In this document: in pieces, positions 1 through 6,172 of the stretch
Layout: each line of letters begins with the position of its first letter
How positions within the stretch are numbered: position 1 is the first letter of the stretch
Assembly (NCBI GenBank): GCA_003105285.1
Contig: PQAN01000270.1
Span: 32,923 to 44,727 of the forward strand
Direction of reading: 5' to 3'
Source: Methylocystaceae bacterium
Lineage (GTDB): Bacteria > Pseudomonadota > Alphaproteobacteria > Rhizobiales > Beijerinckiaceae
DNA length: 11,805 nucleotides
Notes under the pieces: generated by a model
Seen by the model: the letters and a program-made list of their open reading frames with translations, nothing else
What the model was told of the DNA's origin: nothing
Databases searched by the model: none
Position numbers and translations under genes: made by a program

Positions 1-136
1 TGGCCGGATCGACGATCGGCCGCTCCTCGTCCTGAAAATCCGCGACGGCTCCGATCGCCTCGCGGGCGCTCCGCGCCGCCGCCGCCCGATCGGTCCGCTC
101 CGCTCTTTCGATCAGACGTTTCGCCGAACCGGCCAT
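1..136 (-). CDS. 5' end of an unrecognised protein gene, cut by the window edge
   Basis: An open frame starts at an ATG (136-134, minus strand) and runs without a stop for 45 codons to the window edge. The start has a plausible ribosome binding site: GACGAGG lies about six bases upstream. The visible N-terminus (begins MAGSAKRLIERAER) is rich in Ala, Arg and Glu and looks like a charged helical segment with no signal peptide or membrane helix. I do not recognise the family. Its direction matches the methyltransferase block, but two terminators and a plus-strand ORF lie between them, so it is probably a separate unit. The AR-rich composition could also arise by chance in GC-rich DNA. Confidence 0.4.
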   Translation of the reverse strand, partial: MAGSAKRLIERAERTDRAAAARSAREAIGAVADFQDEERPIVDPA

Positions 137-292
137 GCGAACCTCGTCGCCCCTTTTTCCTCGGCTTCCGCCGGCGCCGGCTCGCGACCGAAAAGGCGCG
201 CACTCGCACACATTCGAGCGCCTCTCGACCGCGAGCCTCTACGCGACGCAACCCATTCCAGACACGAGCAACTCTAGGGGACTCGTTTACTT

Positions 293-442
293 ATGACCGG
301 AACACACAGCGAACAATTAGAACAAATAAAGAACATATTCGGCCGCGTCAAGAGCGTCGAACGACAGCTCGACGACGGCGCGCGACGGCAGAACCGGCGG
401 TTTTTCGGCTTCCCCGCGGCTGGCGTCATCATTTGGTCATGA
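293..442 (+). CDS. Possible small protein of 49 residues, unrecognised
   Basis: An ATG at 293 opens a 49-codon frame ending in TGA at 440-442. A possible Shine-Dalgarno (TAGGGG) sits about 12 bases upstream, which is rather far. The first third (HSEQLEQIKNIFGRVKSVER) has heptad-like spacing suited to an amphipathic or coiled-coil helix, then comes an Arg-rich stretch and a short hydrophobic end (FFGFPAAGVIIW). Early codons (GAA CAA TTA GAA CAA ATA AAG AAC ATA) are AT-rich, unlike the rest of this DNA. An intrinsic terminator follows on the same strand at 502-536, which supports a transcribed unit. It could be a real small membrane-associated protein, the N-terminal remnant of a longer one cut within its first membrane helix, or part of a small RNA. 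Confidence 0.4.
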   Translation: MTGTHSEQLEQIKNIFGRVKSVERQLDDGARRQNRRFFGFPAAGVIIWS

Positions 443-458
443 CAGGAGGCTAGTTCTC

Positions 459-498
459 AAAAAAGAGCCCTCCGGCAACGTTTCGTCGACGGAGGCTC
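459..498 (-). terminator. Intrinsic terminator of the methyltransferase unit
   Basis: On the minus strand, GAGCCTCCG (498-490) pairs with CGGAGGGCTC (474-465). This gives a nine-base-pair stem with one bulged base, around a loop of about 15 bases. Six U residues follow directly (464-459). It lies 80 bases after the methyltransferase stop codon, the right place to end that transcript. Confidence 0.75.
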
Positions 499-501
499 GA
501 G

Positions 502-536
502 CGCCGGGCCGGAGGTACGTCCGGCGTTTTTCTTTT
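502..536 (+). terminator. Intrinsic terminator ending the plus-strand transcript upstream
   Basis: CGCCGG (502-507) can pair with CCGGCG (521-526). Alternatively GCCGGA (508-513) pairs with TCCGGC (520-525) around a six-base loop. Either hairpin is followed by a T-rich tract, TTTTTCTTTT (527-536). The only plus-strand candidate upstream is the 49-residue ORF at 293-442, so this site supports transcription of that region. Confidence 0.65.
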
Positions 537-577
537 GCGGCGCCTTTGCGAGAAAAGACCCAGGGACGTGACGCCCG

Positions 578-1318
578 TCAGGCAGGCTTGGCCGCCGTCA
601 GCAACGTGTCCACTCCGTCGCGATATTCGACGCGCACCGGAGAGAATCCCGAAGCCTTCAAATGCTCGAGCGCGGGCGTCAGATACATGATGTGTTCGGG
701 CGATTCGTCGCTGAACAGATGCGCCACCCAGTCTTCCAGCAGATCATAACGGCCGATCGCCGCGAATTTCTCGAACCAGCGGCGCACTTCCGCTTGCGTC
801 AGCGCCAGATGCTCGGCGCGGTCGTCGACGGCGTAGCGGTCGCCGTTGACGAAAATTCCGCCGGGCTTCAGCACGCGGAACACTTCGGCGAGCGCCTCGC
901 GCCGATAATCGTCGAGAAAATTATGGATCGCGTAATTGGACACGACGACGTCGACGCTCGCGTCCTGCTGACGCCGAAGATGCTCGAGAGCGTCGGCCTC
1001 GACGAATTCGACCCGGCCGGCCGTCACCCATTCGGCGAGATTGGCGCGCGCCTGATCGAGCATTTTGGCCGAGCTGTCGATGGCGACGAGATGCAGATTG
1101 TCGCGCTCGGCGAGCAGCGGCAGCGTGCTGACGCCGGTGCCGCAGCCGATCTCGAGGCCCAAGAGCCGCTCGGGCTCCCGCTCGCCGCTCCGCCACGCGC
1201 CGACCCGCTCTCCCACTCGGCGGGCGAGCAGCGCCGCATTGGGACAGATCAGCTCGAGCATCCGATATTCCGCGCCGATCGGCCCGGTGAACAGGTTTTC
1301 GTCCTCGCGTATCGACAT
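578..1318 (-). CDS. Class I SAM-dependent methyltransferase
   Basis: A 246-residue protein with the Rossmann-like methyltransferase fold. SAM-binding motif I is LEIGCGTG at residues 55-62. The acidic residue after strand 2 is D81 in VAIDSS, followed by FVEADAL at 105-111 and the post-motif FRVLKPGG at 147-154. These identify a class I enzyme of the Methyltransf_11/25 type. The substrate cannot be read from sequence; the C-terminal third is family-specific. It is cytoplasmic, with no signal or membrane helix. The start is set by GAGG about six bases before ATG. It lies 42 bases after the ccdA-like gene on the same strand and may be cotranscribed with it. A terminator follows at 498-459. Confidence 0.85.
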   Translation of the reverse strand: MSIREDENLFTGPIGAEYRMLELICPNAALLARRVGERVGAWRSGEREPERLLGLEIGCGTGVSTLPLLAERDNLHLVAIDSSAKMLDQARANLAEWVTAGRVEFVEADALEHLRRQQDASVDVVVSNYAIHNFLDDYRREALAEVFRVLKPGGIFVNGDRYAVDDRAEHLALTQAEVRRWFEKFAAIGRYDLLEDWVAHLFSDESPEHIMYLTPALEHLKASGFSPVRVEYRDGVDTLLTAAKPA

Positions 1319-1360
1319 TTTCGCCTCGTTTGAAGCCCCGCCTCGGCCGGATATGGCGTC

Positions 1361-2092
1361 TCAGCCGAGCTTGGCGAGACCCGGGAAAGTCTGCAGCAGC
1401 CAGAAAGAGAAGTCCTGCAGGCCGCCGGTCAAGAAGGCGACGCCGGTCGCGACCAGCAGCAGGCCGACGGCCTTCTCCACCTTGCCGAAATGCCTCTTGA
1501 ACCGCTGCATGAAGGAAAGGAACGGCTCCATCGCCAGCGCCGCGATGAGGAAGGGCAGGCCCAGGCCGAGCGAATAGACGGCGAGCAGGACAGCCCCATG
1601 CCCGACGGTCTCCTTGGAGCCGGCGACGGCCAGAATGGCGGCGAGGATCGGCCCGATGCAGGGCGTCCAGCCGAAGGCGAAGGCGAGCCCCATCACATAA
1701 GCGCCGGCCAGCCCGACCGGCTTGGCGACGTCGAGCCGCTTTTCGCGATAGAGCAGGCCGATCTTGAAGACGTTGAGAAAGTGCAGCCCCATCAGGATAA
1801 TGACGACGCCGGCGGCGATCGACAAAATCTCCAGATTGGCGCGCAACAATCGGCCGAACACGCTCGCCGTCGCGCCGAGCGCCACGAATACGGTGGAAAA
1901 GCCCGCGACGAACAAGAGCGCGGCCAGCACGATGTCGCGCCTCGCCCGCGTCTTGCCCTCATAGGTCAGTTCCTCGATGCTCGAGCCGGCGATGAAGGTG
2001 AGATAGGGCGGCACCAGCGGCAGCACGCAGGGGCTCAGGAAAGAAAGCACGCCCGCCGCCGCGGCTGCGGGAAAGGTCACATCGGCCGCCAT
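1361..2092 (-). CDS. ccdA: CcdA-family cytochrome c biogenesis / thiol-disulfide transport protein
   Basis: A 243-residue integral membrane protein of the DsbD-beta/CcdA family, which carries reducing equivalents across the cytoplasmic membrane from thioredoxin to periplasmic thiol proteins, for example in cytochrome c maturation. Two redox cysteine motifs typical of the family are visible: SPCVLPLVPPY (residues 20-30) at the start of the first helix and WTPCIGPILA (142-151) in a later helix. About six hydrophobic segments fit the family (near 8-30, 55-78, 88-108, 127-156, 166-187 and 206-225). The frame stays open well upstream, but ATG at 2092 has a strong AGAGGA ribosome site at the right distance and starts at the conserved N-terminus. 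The longer upstream reading is the shadow of the mgtC-like gene. It is followed 42 bases later by the methyltransferase. Confidence 0.92.
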   Translation of the reverse strand: MAADVTFPAAAAAGVLSFLSPCVLPLVPPYLTFIAGSSIEELTYEGKTRARRDIVLAALLFVAGFSTVFVALGATASVFGRLLRANLEILSIAAGVVIILMGLHFLNVFKIGLLYREKRLDVAKPVGLAGAYVMGLAFAFGWTPCIGPILAAILAVAGSKETVGHGAVLLAVYSLGLGLPFLIAALAMEPFLSFMQRFKRHFGKVEKAVGLLLVATGVAFLTGGLQDFSFWLLQTFPGLAKLG

Positions 2093-2193
2093 TGCGTTTC
2101 CTCTCTTGGACGAGACGCTTTTGCCATAGGCGGGACGCGGGCGCAAAGGCGACCATGCGGCCGCCGATGAAATGTCGCCGAATTCGTCCCCCG

Positions 2194-2922
2194 TCAGTCG
2201 GCCGTGCGCGAGGTCCAGCTGGCGTGCTCGACGCCCGCGATTTTCTCGAGATCGGCCGCCACGGCGTCGAGTTCGTCCGCGTCGACGCTCGTCGCCGAGA
2301 GGACGGCGACGAGTTCGACTTCGCCCTCCCCGCGCTCCAATTCCTCGATCTCGCGCACCGGATAATCGGCGGCCTCGAGCCGCTCGACGATCAGATCGCG
2401 CAGCGCGTCGCGGCGTGTCCGCGAGACGGTGGCATGCAGCCGATAGACAGCCTCGGTCGCGCGCTCGTCGATCGGCGCGCGCTCGATGAGATGGACGAGC
2501 GGACGCAGGAAGGTATTTCCGGCCAGCACGAAAGACGCCATCAGAACCGCCTCGGCCGCATGGTCCGCGCCGGCGAAAGCGCCCGTGACGGCGGAACACC
2601 AGATCGTCGCGGCGGTGTTGAGGCCGCTGACATTCGCGCCGTCCTTGATGATGACGCCGGCGCCGAGGAAGCCGACGCCCGAGGCGACATAGGCGAGAAC
2701 CTGCGTCGCCCCGGCGTTGCCGTTCAGACGCATCCCGAGATCGACGAAAGCCGCCGCGCCGACGGCGACCAGCGCATTGGTGCGCAGGCCCGCGGTGCGC
2801 TGCCGGTATTGCCGCTCGGCGCCGATCAGCGTGCCGAGCGCCAGCGCGATCGCCAAGGCGACCAAGGTGTTCAAAAATTCCGGCGCGTTGAAACTCGCCA
2901 AAGCCGCCATGCCGCGTTCCAT
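2194..2922 (-). CDS. MgtC/SapB family membrane protein
   Basis: A 242-residue protein with the hydrophobic MgtC/SapB domain at about residues 15-145 and a soluble ACT-like tail at about 150-240. Visible family motifs are GAERQYRQRTAGLRTNA (34-50), GVGFLGAGVIIKDG (82-95) and GLNTAATIWCSAVTG (100-114). Four to five membrane helices are expected. MgtC proteins act at the cytoplasmic membrane; in pathogens they aid growth at low magnesium and modulate the F-type ATP synthase. Whether that applies here is unknown. The start could be the ATG at 2922 or the one at 2910; neither has a clear Shine-Dalgarno. It is on the same strand as ccdA, 101 bases upstream of it, and divergent from csp1. Confidence 0.88.
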   Translation of the reverse strand: MERGMAALASFNAPEFLNTLVALAIALALGTLIGAERQYRQRTAGLRTNALVAVGAAAFVDLGMRLNGNAGATQVLAYVASGVGFLGAGVIIKDGANVSGLNTAATIWCSAVTGAFAGADHAAEAVLMASFVLAGNTFLRPLVHLIERAPIDERATEAVYRLHATVSRTRRDALRDLIVERLEAADYPVREIEELERGEGEVELVAVLSATSVDADELDAVAADLEKIAGVEHASWTSRTAD

Positions 2923-3039
2923 ATTCCCGATCGCTAGAGCGCATTCGAGCGCGCTTATACGCCGGGCGCGGCCCGATGTCGCTGTCGTAATATTTCAACG
3001 GACGCTAGGATAAAATTGTCGCAGGATGACGCTGGATGG

Positions 3040-3067
3040 TTGAATGTTTCTCGTTACGGCCTAGGTA
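3040..3067 (+). promoter_or_regulatory. Candidate promoter of csp1
   Basis: TTGAAT (3040-3045) and TAGGTA (3062-3067), 16 bases apart, form a weak sigma-70-like pair. It would place the start site about 25 bases before the csp1 ribosome binding site. The match is modest. I see no recognisable CueR-type or CsoR-type operator in the 176-bp divergent region between the mgtC-like gene and csp1. Confidence 0.3.
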
Positions 3068-3098
3068 TGGAGCGTTGTTCTGTTTCAAGGGGTGATTC

Positions 3099-3551
3099 AT
3101 GGAACGTCGCGAATTCGTAACCGCCTTTGGCGCGCTGGCCGCCGCAACGACGGTCTCCCAGGCCCTTGCGGCAGGAGCCGACAAAGCTGAAAATCCTCAT
3201 GCGCATCACATGGCGCATGGCGCGAAATATAAAGCGGTCCTCGAGACCAGCTCGAAATGCGTGAGCACCGGCTATGAGTGCCTGCGCCACTGTTTCGACA
3301 TGCTGTCGATGAAGGACACCAGCATGGCGGACTGCACGAAGGCGACCTATGATCTGATCGCCGCTTGCGCTTCGCTGGCGTCCCTGGCCGGGACCAACTC
3401 CGCCTTCACGCCGGCCTTCGCCAAGACGGTCGCCGAAGTCTGCTTGGCCTGCAAGAAGGAATGTGACAAGTTCCCGCAATATGTCGAATGCAAGATTTGC
3501 GGGGATGCTTGCCAAGCCTGCGCGGACGAGTGCCGCAAAATCTCGGCCTGA
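3099..3551 (+). CDS. csp1: Copper storage protein Csp1, Tat-exported four-helix bundle
   Basis: A 150-residue precursor. The N-terminus has adjacent arginines (MERREF), a short hydrophobic core (FGALAAATTVSQALA) and a likely cleavage after ALA near residue 24, matching a twin-arginine signal. The mature part is a helical protein with 13 cysteines (54, 61, 65, 79, 90, 115, 118, 122, 131, 134, 138, 141, 145), mostly at three- or four-residue spacing so that they face a bundle core. The conserved stretches LRHCFDML, CTKATYDLIAAC, AGTNSAFTPAFAKTVAEVC and CKKECDKFP are those of Methylosinus Csp1. That protein forms a tetramer of four-helix bundles, binds many Cu(I) ions, and is thought to store copper for particulate methane monooxygenase. 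The start is fixed by AAGGGG seven bases before ATG. It is likely monocistronic, with a strong hairpin downstream. Confidence 0.95.
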   Translation: MERREFVTAFGALAAATTVSQALAAGADKAENPHAHHMAHGAKYKAVLETSSKCVSTGYECLRHCFDMLSMKDTSMADCTKATYDLIAACASLASLAGTNSAFTPAFAKTVAEVCLACKKECDKFPQYVECKICGDACQACADECRKISA

Positions 3552-3560
3552 CGATTTTTG

Positions 3561-3598
3561 CGGCCGCGCTCGGACAACGCGCCCGGGCGCGGCCGTTT
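3561..3598 (+). terminator. Strong hairpin after csp1, probable terminator
   Basis: CGGCCGCGC (3561-3569) and GCGCGGCCG (3587-3595) form a perfect nine-base-pair GC stem ten bases after the csp1 stop. Only three T residues follow (3596-3598), so intrinsic termination may be weak. A run of five T lies on the 5' side, so it could also act as a weak minus-strand terminator. Confidence 0.5.
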
Positions 3599-3762
3599 CA
3601 TCCGTTCTTTGCCCGTAACTTTTCGGCTCGCAACTTTTCGTTTCATCGTTTCGGCTCCCTCGGAAAGCGCCGGTCGGCGAATTCGATCGAGCTTTCGAAA
3701 GGCTTCCTTAAATCCCCGCGAGGCATCGTCGCTCGAACGCCGCCGCGTTCGGAGTTCGCATC

Positions 3763-4317
3763 ATGAATGATTTCGCACGGGAGAATTCGGGCCCTCCGAC
3801 ACATCGCGCCGGACTGCGTTCTTTCCTCGTCCGGCAATGGCCCTATTTCGCCATGCTGGCGCTCGCGCTGTTCGGCGTCGCCTATACGAGCGTGACGCGC
3901 CAGGGCATGACGACCTACTGGGTCGTACTGGCCCCGATTTTCGGCCTCATCAGCGTGGCCGCCGGCTGGAGCGACGCGGAGAGCGCGGAAGAGCGCTGGC
4001 GATTGGCGCGGACGCAGGCGCTCCATTGGGGCGCCGTCGTCGCCGCCATGTATCTCGTCTTCATCGGCGACGTGCAGCGGATGATGAGCACCGACGTCAG
4101 CGCGCTGACCGTGCTGACCGTGCTGGCTCTCGGCTCCTTCACGGCCGGCGTGCACGCCGGAGCCTGGCGCATCTCTCTCGTCGGCGTCATATTGGGGCTC
4201 AGCGTTCCGGCCATCGCCTGGTTCGAGGAATCGACGCTGCTCCTCCTGCTCGTCGCCATTGTCCTCGCCGCCCTCGCCGCGCTGATTTTCCTGCGTGACA
4301 AAAAAAACGCGCGCTGA
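3763..4317 (+). CDS. Hypothetical membrane protein with six predicted helices
   Basis: A 184-residue protein that I do not recognise. After a polar N-terminus of about 25 residues there are six hydrophobic segments (about 27-44, 51-68, 88-104, 113-131, 136-154, 157-177) and a short basic tail (RDKKNAR). A charged loop (DAESAEERWRLAR, 71-83) sits between helices 2 and 3. Few polar residues lie inside the helices, and I see no obvious transporter or redox motif. The start has CGGAG about eight bases upstream. It follows csp1 on the same strand, but the 211-bp gap with a strong hairpin suggests a separate transcript, so a copper role is not supported. The GC-rich codon use is native. Confidence 0.8.
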   Translation: MNDFARENSGPPTHRAGLRSFLVRQWPYFAMLALALFGVAYTSVTRQGMTTYWVVLAPIFGLISVAAGWSDAESAEERWRLARTQALHWGAVVAAMYLVFIGDVQRMMSTDVSALTVLTVLALGSFTAGVHAGAWRISLVGVILGLSVPAIAWFEESTLLLLLVAIVLAALAALIFLRDKKNAR

Positions 4318-4351
4318 ACACGGGCGCTTTCCCGCAATGGCGCGTCTGCCG

Positions 4352-4688
4352 TCATTGACGCCTTTCACCGCAGGTGACGCGAATTCTTCTCGACGCGAGC
4401 GCGCGCCGGCAGGCCGCTGACGCTCGAAGACTACGGCGCCTTGCCGCGATTCGCTCTTTCGGAGCAGGCGTCGCCGGCGCCGGAGATTCTGCTCGTTCGG
4501 CAAAGTAGGCGGCGGTACCTATTCCTGTGTCATAGAGATTTGCCCCAAAACTAGCTAAATTGAGCGCCATATTTATTTCATAATAGCTGTTGGGCGTCGC
4601 GTTGAAGATATTATAGACGCCTGCACCGAATCCGACACTCCCAGTTTGCAGCAGACGCGCGATATTGAGCAAAAAGCGGGAGCGACAT
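4352..4688 (-). pseudogene. Damaged small gene at the left edge of the AT-rich patch
   Basis: A perfect ribosome site (GGAGGA) lies six bases before an ATG at 4688-4686 on the minus strand, but that frame stops after 25 codons. The neighbouring frame reads an unrecognised but protein-like, hydrophobic stretch (LLNIARLLQTGSVGFGAG, then YEINMALNLASFGANLYD) and is open to 4352. It has only a TTG at 4672 as a start, 22 bases from the Shine-Dalgarno. A one-base shift just after the ATG would join the good start to the good frame, so I read this as a frameshifted gene or a sequencing error. From about 4505 leftwards the reading enters GC-rich DNA and becomes Arg/Ala-rich, so the original 3' end has probably been lost by fusion to the chromosome. 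Confidence 0.4.
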
Positions 4689-4751
4689 CGAATTCCTCCA
4701 ATTCAATAATTTTAACTTAAGGATACATCAAGCGCTCTATCACAAGAAAGA

Positions 4752-5291
4752 TCACGATGATCCAATAAACTGCACTCGCTGCATCCTTTTACACGCACTT
4801 AGCAGACAACTGCCATAAATACCGATCGTGATGACGTCGAGTCCCGCGGCGACATTCGTGGTTATCAGCCACCTCATAGCGCCATGATCAAGATATGCAC
4901 GAACATTGCCTTCGAAGGAAACAATTACGGCCCAAGAGCCTATTCCCAGAATAACACAAAGACAACCGCCGATAAAAAACCACAATCCCGCTCCTAACGG
5001 AGAACGTTTGCGACCACTTAAAGCATATGCGTAAAAGTACGCCTTAAAGTTATGAATTACACTATATACATAATATATTAACGTCGCTACATAATATATA
5101 ATGAATATTGTACCAATCGATGCGGGGCTAAATTTAAACTCTCCTTGAAAAAATCTAAGTATAAATAATAGCATGCAGAACGCGGTGGTATTAAGATACA
5201 AGCTGTACACTAGGGCTTTACATTTTTGCGTTGCACTTTCCCTCATTTGTAAGCACCGTATTGTAGCTAACTGGGCTGATGGCATGCGCAT
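4752..5291 (-). CDS. Hypothetical membrane protein with four predicted helices, probably acquired
   Basis: Up to 179 residues, family not recognised. Four hydrophobic segments are clear: about 27-48, 57-79, 101-124 and 142-166. A basic loop (SGRKRSP, 92-98) follows helix 2. Aromatic residues are unusually dense (FIIYYVATLIYYVYSV) and codons are AT-rich, unlike the native genes around it, which suggests horizontal transfer. Starts are possible at 5291, 5285 or 5246. The first has AAGAGGT 11 bases upstream; the last starts closer to helix 1 but has no visible ribosome site. The ribosome site fits better to an overlapping 26-codon ORF starting at 5298 in another frame. There is no homology-based clue to function. 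Small multi-helix proteins in such patches can be immunity or toxin proteins, but nothing here shows that. Confidence 0.6.
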   Translation of the reverse strand: MRMPSAQLATIRCLQMRESATQKCKALVYSLYLNTTAFCMLLFILRFFQGEFKFSPASIGTIFIIYYVATLIYYVYSVIHNFKAYFYAYALSGRKRSPLGAGLWFFIGGCLCVILGIGSWAVIVSFEGNVRAYLDHGAMRWLITTNVAAGLDVITIGIYGSCLLSACKRMQRVQFIGSS

Positions 5292-5298
5292 AGTGCAT
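5218..5298 (-). CDS. Possible 26-residue leader ORF overlapping the membrane protein start
   Basis: ATG at 5298 follows AGAGG by five bases, the best ribosome site in this region. The frame runs 26 codons (MHYAHAISPVSYNTVL, then TNEGKCNAKM) to TAA at 5218 and overlaps the 5' end of the membrane protein gene in a different frame. It may be a coupling leader, or show that the membrane protein gene once began here and has since shifted frame. It may equally be chance. Confidence 0.25.
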   Translation of the reverse strand: MHYAHAISPVSYNTVLTNEGKCNAKM

Positions 5299-5347
5299 AC
5301 TGACCTCTTGCTCCCAAAAATTCAACGTTATTAGGGCTGAACCGTAA

Positions 5348-5446
5348 GCAGCAAGCGAGCACTCCTTCCTGACCAATGTCGAGCAGGTTCTCACGCCGAC
5401 GCTTTGTGTGAACAAAATCGTCGTGATGGACAATGCCCGCATGCAT
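5348..5446 (+). pseudogene. Fragment of an IS630-family transposase
   Basis: From 5348 the plus strand reads AASEHSFLTNVEQVLTPTL followed by CVNKIVVMDNARMH, with a stop codon just before it. IS630-type DDE transposases have FL.YVEQVL.PTL, a short gap, then DIVVMDNL..H around the second catalytic aspartate; the D of MDN is kept here. About 33 residues survive out of an enzyme usually of about 300 or more, so the gene is dead. The reading ends where GC-rich DNA resumes. It marks the right edge of the AT-rich patch. Confidence 0.6.
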
Positions 5447-5448
5447 AT

Positions 5449-5532
5449 CCTCGCGGCCTCGGCGTCGGCCTGCCGGCACTGTTTTTCGCCGTCCTCGGCT
5501 GGCGCGGCGTTCGGCGCTGCGGGGCGGGGTAG
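5449..5532 (+). pseudogene. Possible 3' remnant of a native membrane protein gene
   Basis: Directly after the transposase fragment, another plus-strand frame reads PRGLGVGLPALFFAVLGW followed by RGVRRCGAG and a stop. This looks like a last membrane helix with a basic cytoplasmic tail, and its GC-rich codons match the native genome. No start or upstream part is present. It may be the tail of a gene cut by the insertion. It is too short to identify. Confidence 0.3.
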
Positions 5533-5538
5533 ACCGCC

Positions 5539-6096
5539 CTATTCGTCCCCCGGCTCGGCGAGCCGGAATATCCGCTCGCCGGCCTCACGCACCGCCGGCA
5601 GACGCGGATCGTCGTGGCCTTCGAGCAGCCATTGCGCGCCGACGAGCGCCGCATATTGCACCAGCGCCGCGGATTGCGGATCGGGCTCGTCCGGACGCAG
5701 ATAACGAATGAGGCAGGCCAATCCTTCGACACGCTTGCGGTCGACTTCGTCGAGCGCGTCGCGCACGATCGGCTCGCTCGCCGCGAAACGCCGCACCGCG
5801 CGCTCGAAGCGATAGTCGAGCTCGAACGGCTGCTCACGCATCAACTTACGGATTTCGGCCGGCGATTTGGCCTCCTCGTAGCGCTTGCCCATGACGACGA
5901 CGACGGTCTCGCGCCAGCGCTCCATGATGGCGCGCACGAACGCGTCGCGATCCGCGAAATGGTGGTAGAAACTGCCCTTGGTCCGTTTCGCCGCCGCCGT
6001 CAGCCGTTCGATCGTGAGCGCCTGCGGCCCTTCCTCCGAGAGGAGGCGCGCGCCCAGATCGAGCCAGTCTTCCTTCTTGTAGCGGCTGCTGCTCAT
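5539..6096 (-). CDS. TetR/AcrR-family transcriptional regulator
   Basis: A 185-residue regulator of usual TetR length. The N-terminal DNA-binding domain has the expected pattern: helix 1 at about 9-22, LTIERLTAAAKRTKGSFYHH at 27-46 as the helix-turn-helix, then FADRDAFVRAIMERW leading into the ligand domain. The C-terminal part (about 60-185) should bind a small molecule and form the dimer; the ligand is unknown. It is divergent from two P450 genes with 110 bp between start codons, and that gap holds a 23-bp palindrome. By analogy with other TetR pairs, it most likely represses the P450 genes and itself until an inducer, perhaps the P450 substrate, binds. The start has GGGAAGGGG directly upstream. 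Confidence 0.9.
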   Translation of the reverse strand: MSSSRYKKEDWLDLGARLLSEEGPQALTIERLTAAAKRTKGSFYHHFADRDAFVRAIMERWRETVVVVMGKRYEEAKSPAEIRKLMREQPFELDYRFERAVRRFAASEPIVRDALDEVDRKRVEGLACLIRYLRPDEPDPQSAALVQYAALVGAQWLLEGHDDPRLPAVREAGERIFRLAEPGDE

Positions 6097-6144
6097 GCCC
6101 CTTCCCGACGAGTCGAGCGGAAAGGTTACACGCGGAACCGGCGC

Positions 6145-6172
6145 TTGCCAAAAACATACTATGAGGTATGGT
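6145..6172 (+). promoter_or_regulatory. Candidate promoter of the P450 operon
   Basis: TTGCCA (6145-6150) and TATGGT (6167-6172), 16 bases apart, form a reasonable sigma-70-type promoter pointing at the P450 genes. The -10 box lies within the palindrome assigned to the TetR protein, so a bound repressor would block polymerase. Confidence 0.45.

Larger units (their letters stand above)
4505..5446. mobile_element. AT-rich patch, probable decayed mobile insertion
   Basis: Base composition changes sharply near 4505 and returns to GC-rich near 5446. Between these points long A/T runs are common, for example at 4700-4735 and 5030-5170, while the flanks are strongly GC-rich. The patch holds a four-helix membrane protein, a damaged small gene and, at its right end, a fragment matching IS630-type transposases. 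I could not find clear terminal inverted repeats or a TA target duplication, so the boundaries come from composition only. Confidence 0.5.

Noticed and set aside
2093..2998. Upstream extension of the ccdA frame to give a 545-residue fusion
   Set aside because: The added part is the mgtC-like gene read in the wrong frame (Arg-rich). ATG 2092 has a strong ribosome site and begins the conserved CcdA N-terminus.
3054..3515. Minus-strand frame opposite csp1
   Set aside because: csp1 is recognised with certainty on the plus strand; the opposite frame has no motif.
3643..4503. A 286-codon minus-strand frame opposite the six-helix membrane protein
   Set aside because: It is highly charged, Arg/Gly/Glu-rich low-complexity sequence antisense to a frame with clear membrane helices and a ribosome site.
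4392..4506. Plus-strand reading PLTLEDYGALPRFALSEQ as a remnant of a serine peptidase N-terminus
   Set aside because: The resemblance to peptidase S9 leaders is faint, there is no start or downstream domain, and it lies in GC-rich DNA where such frames arise by chance.
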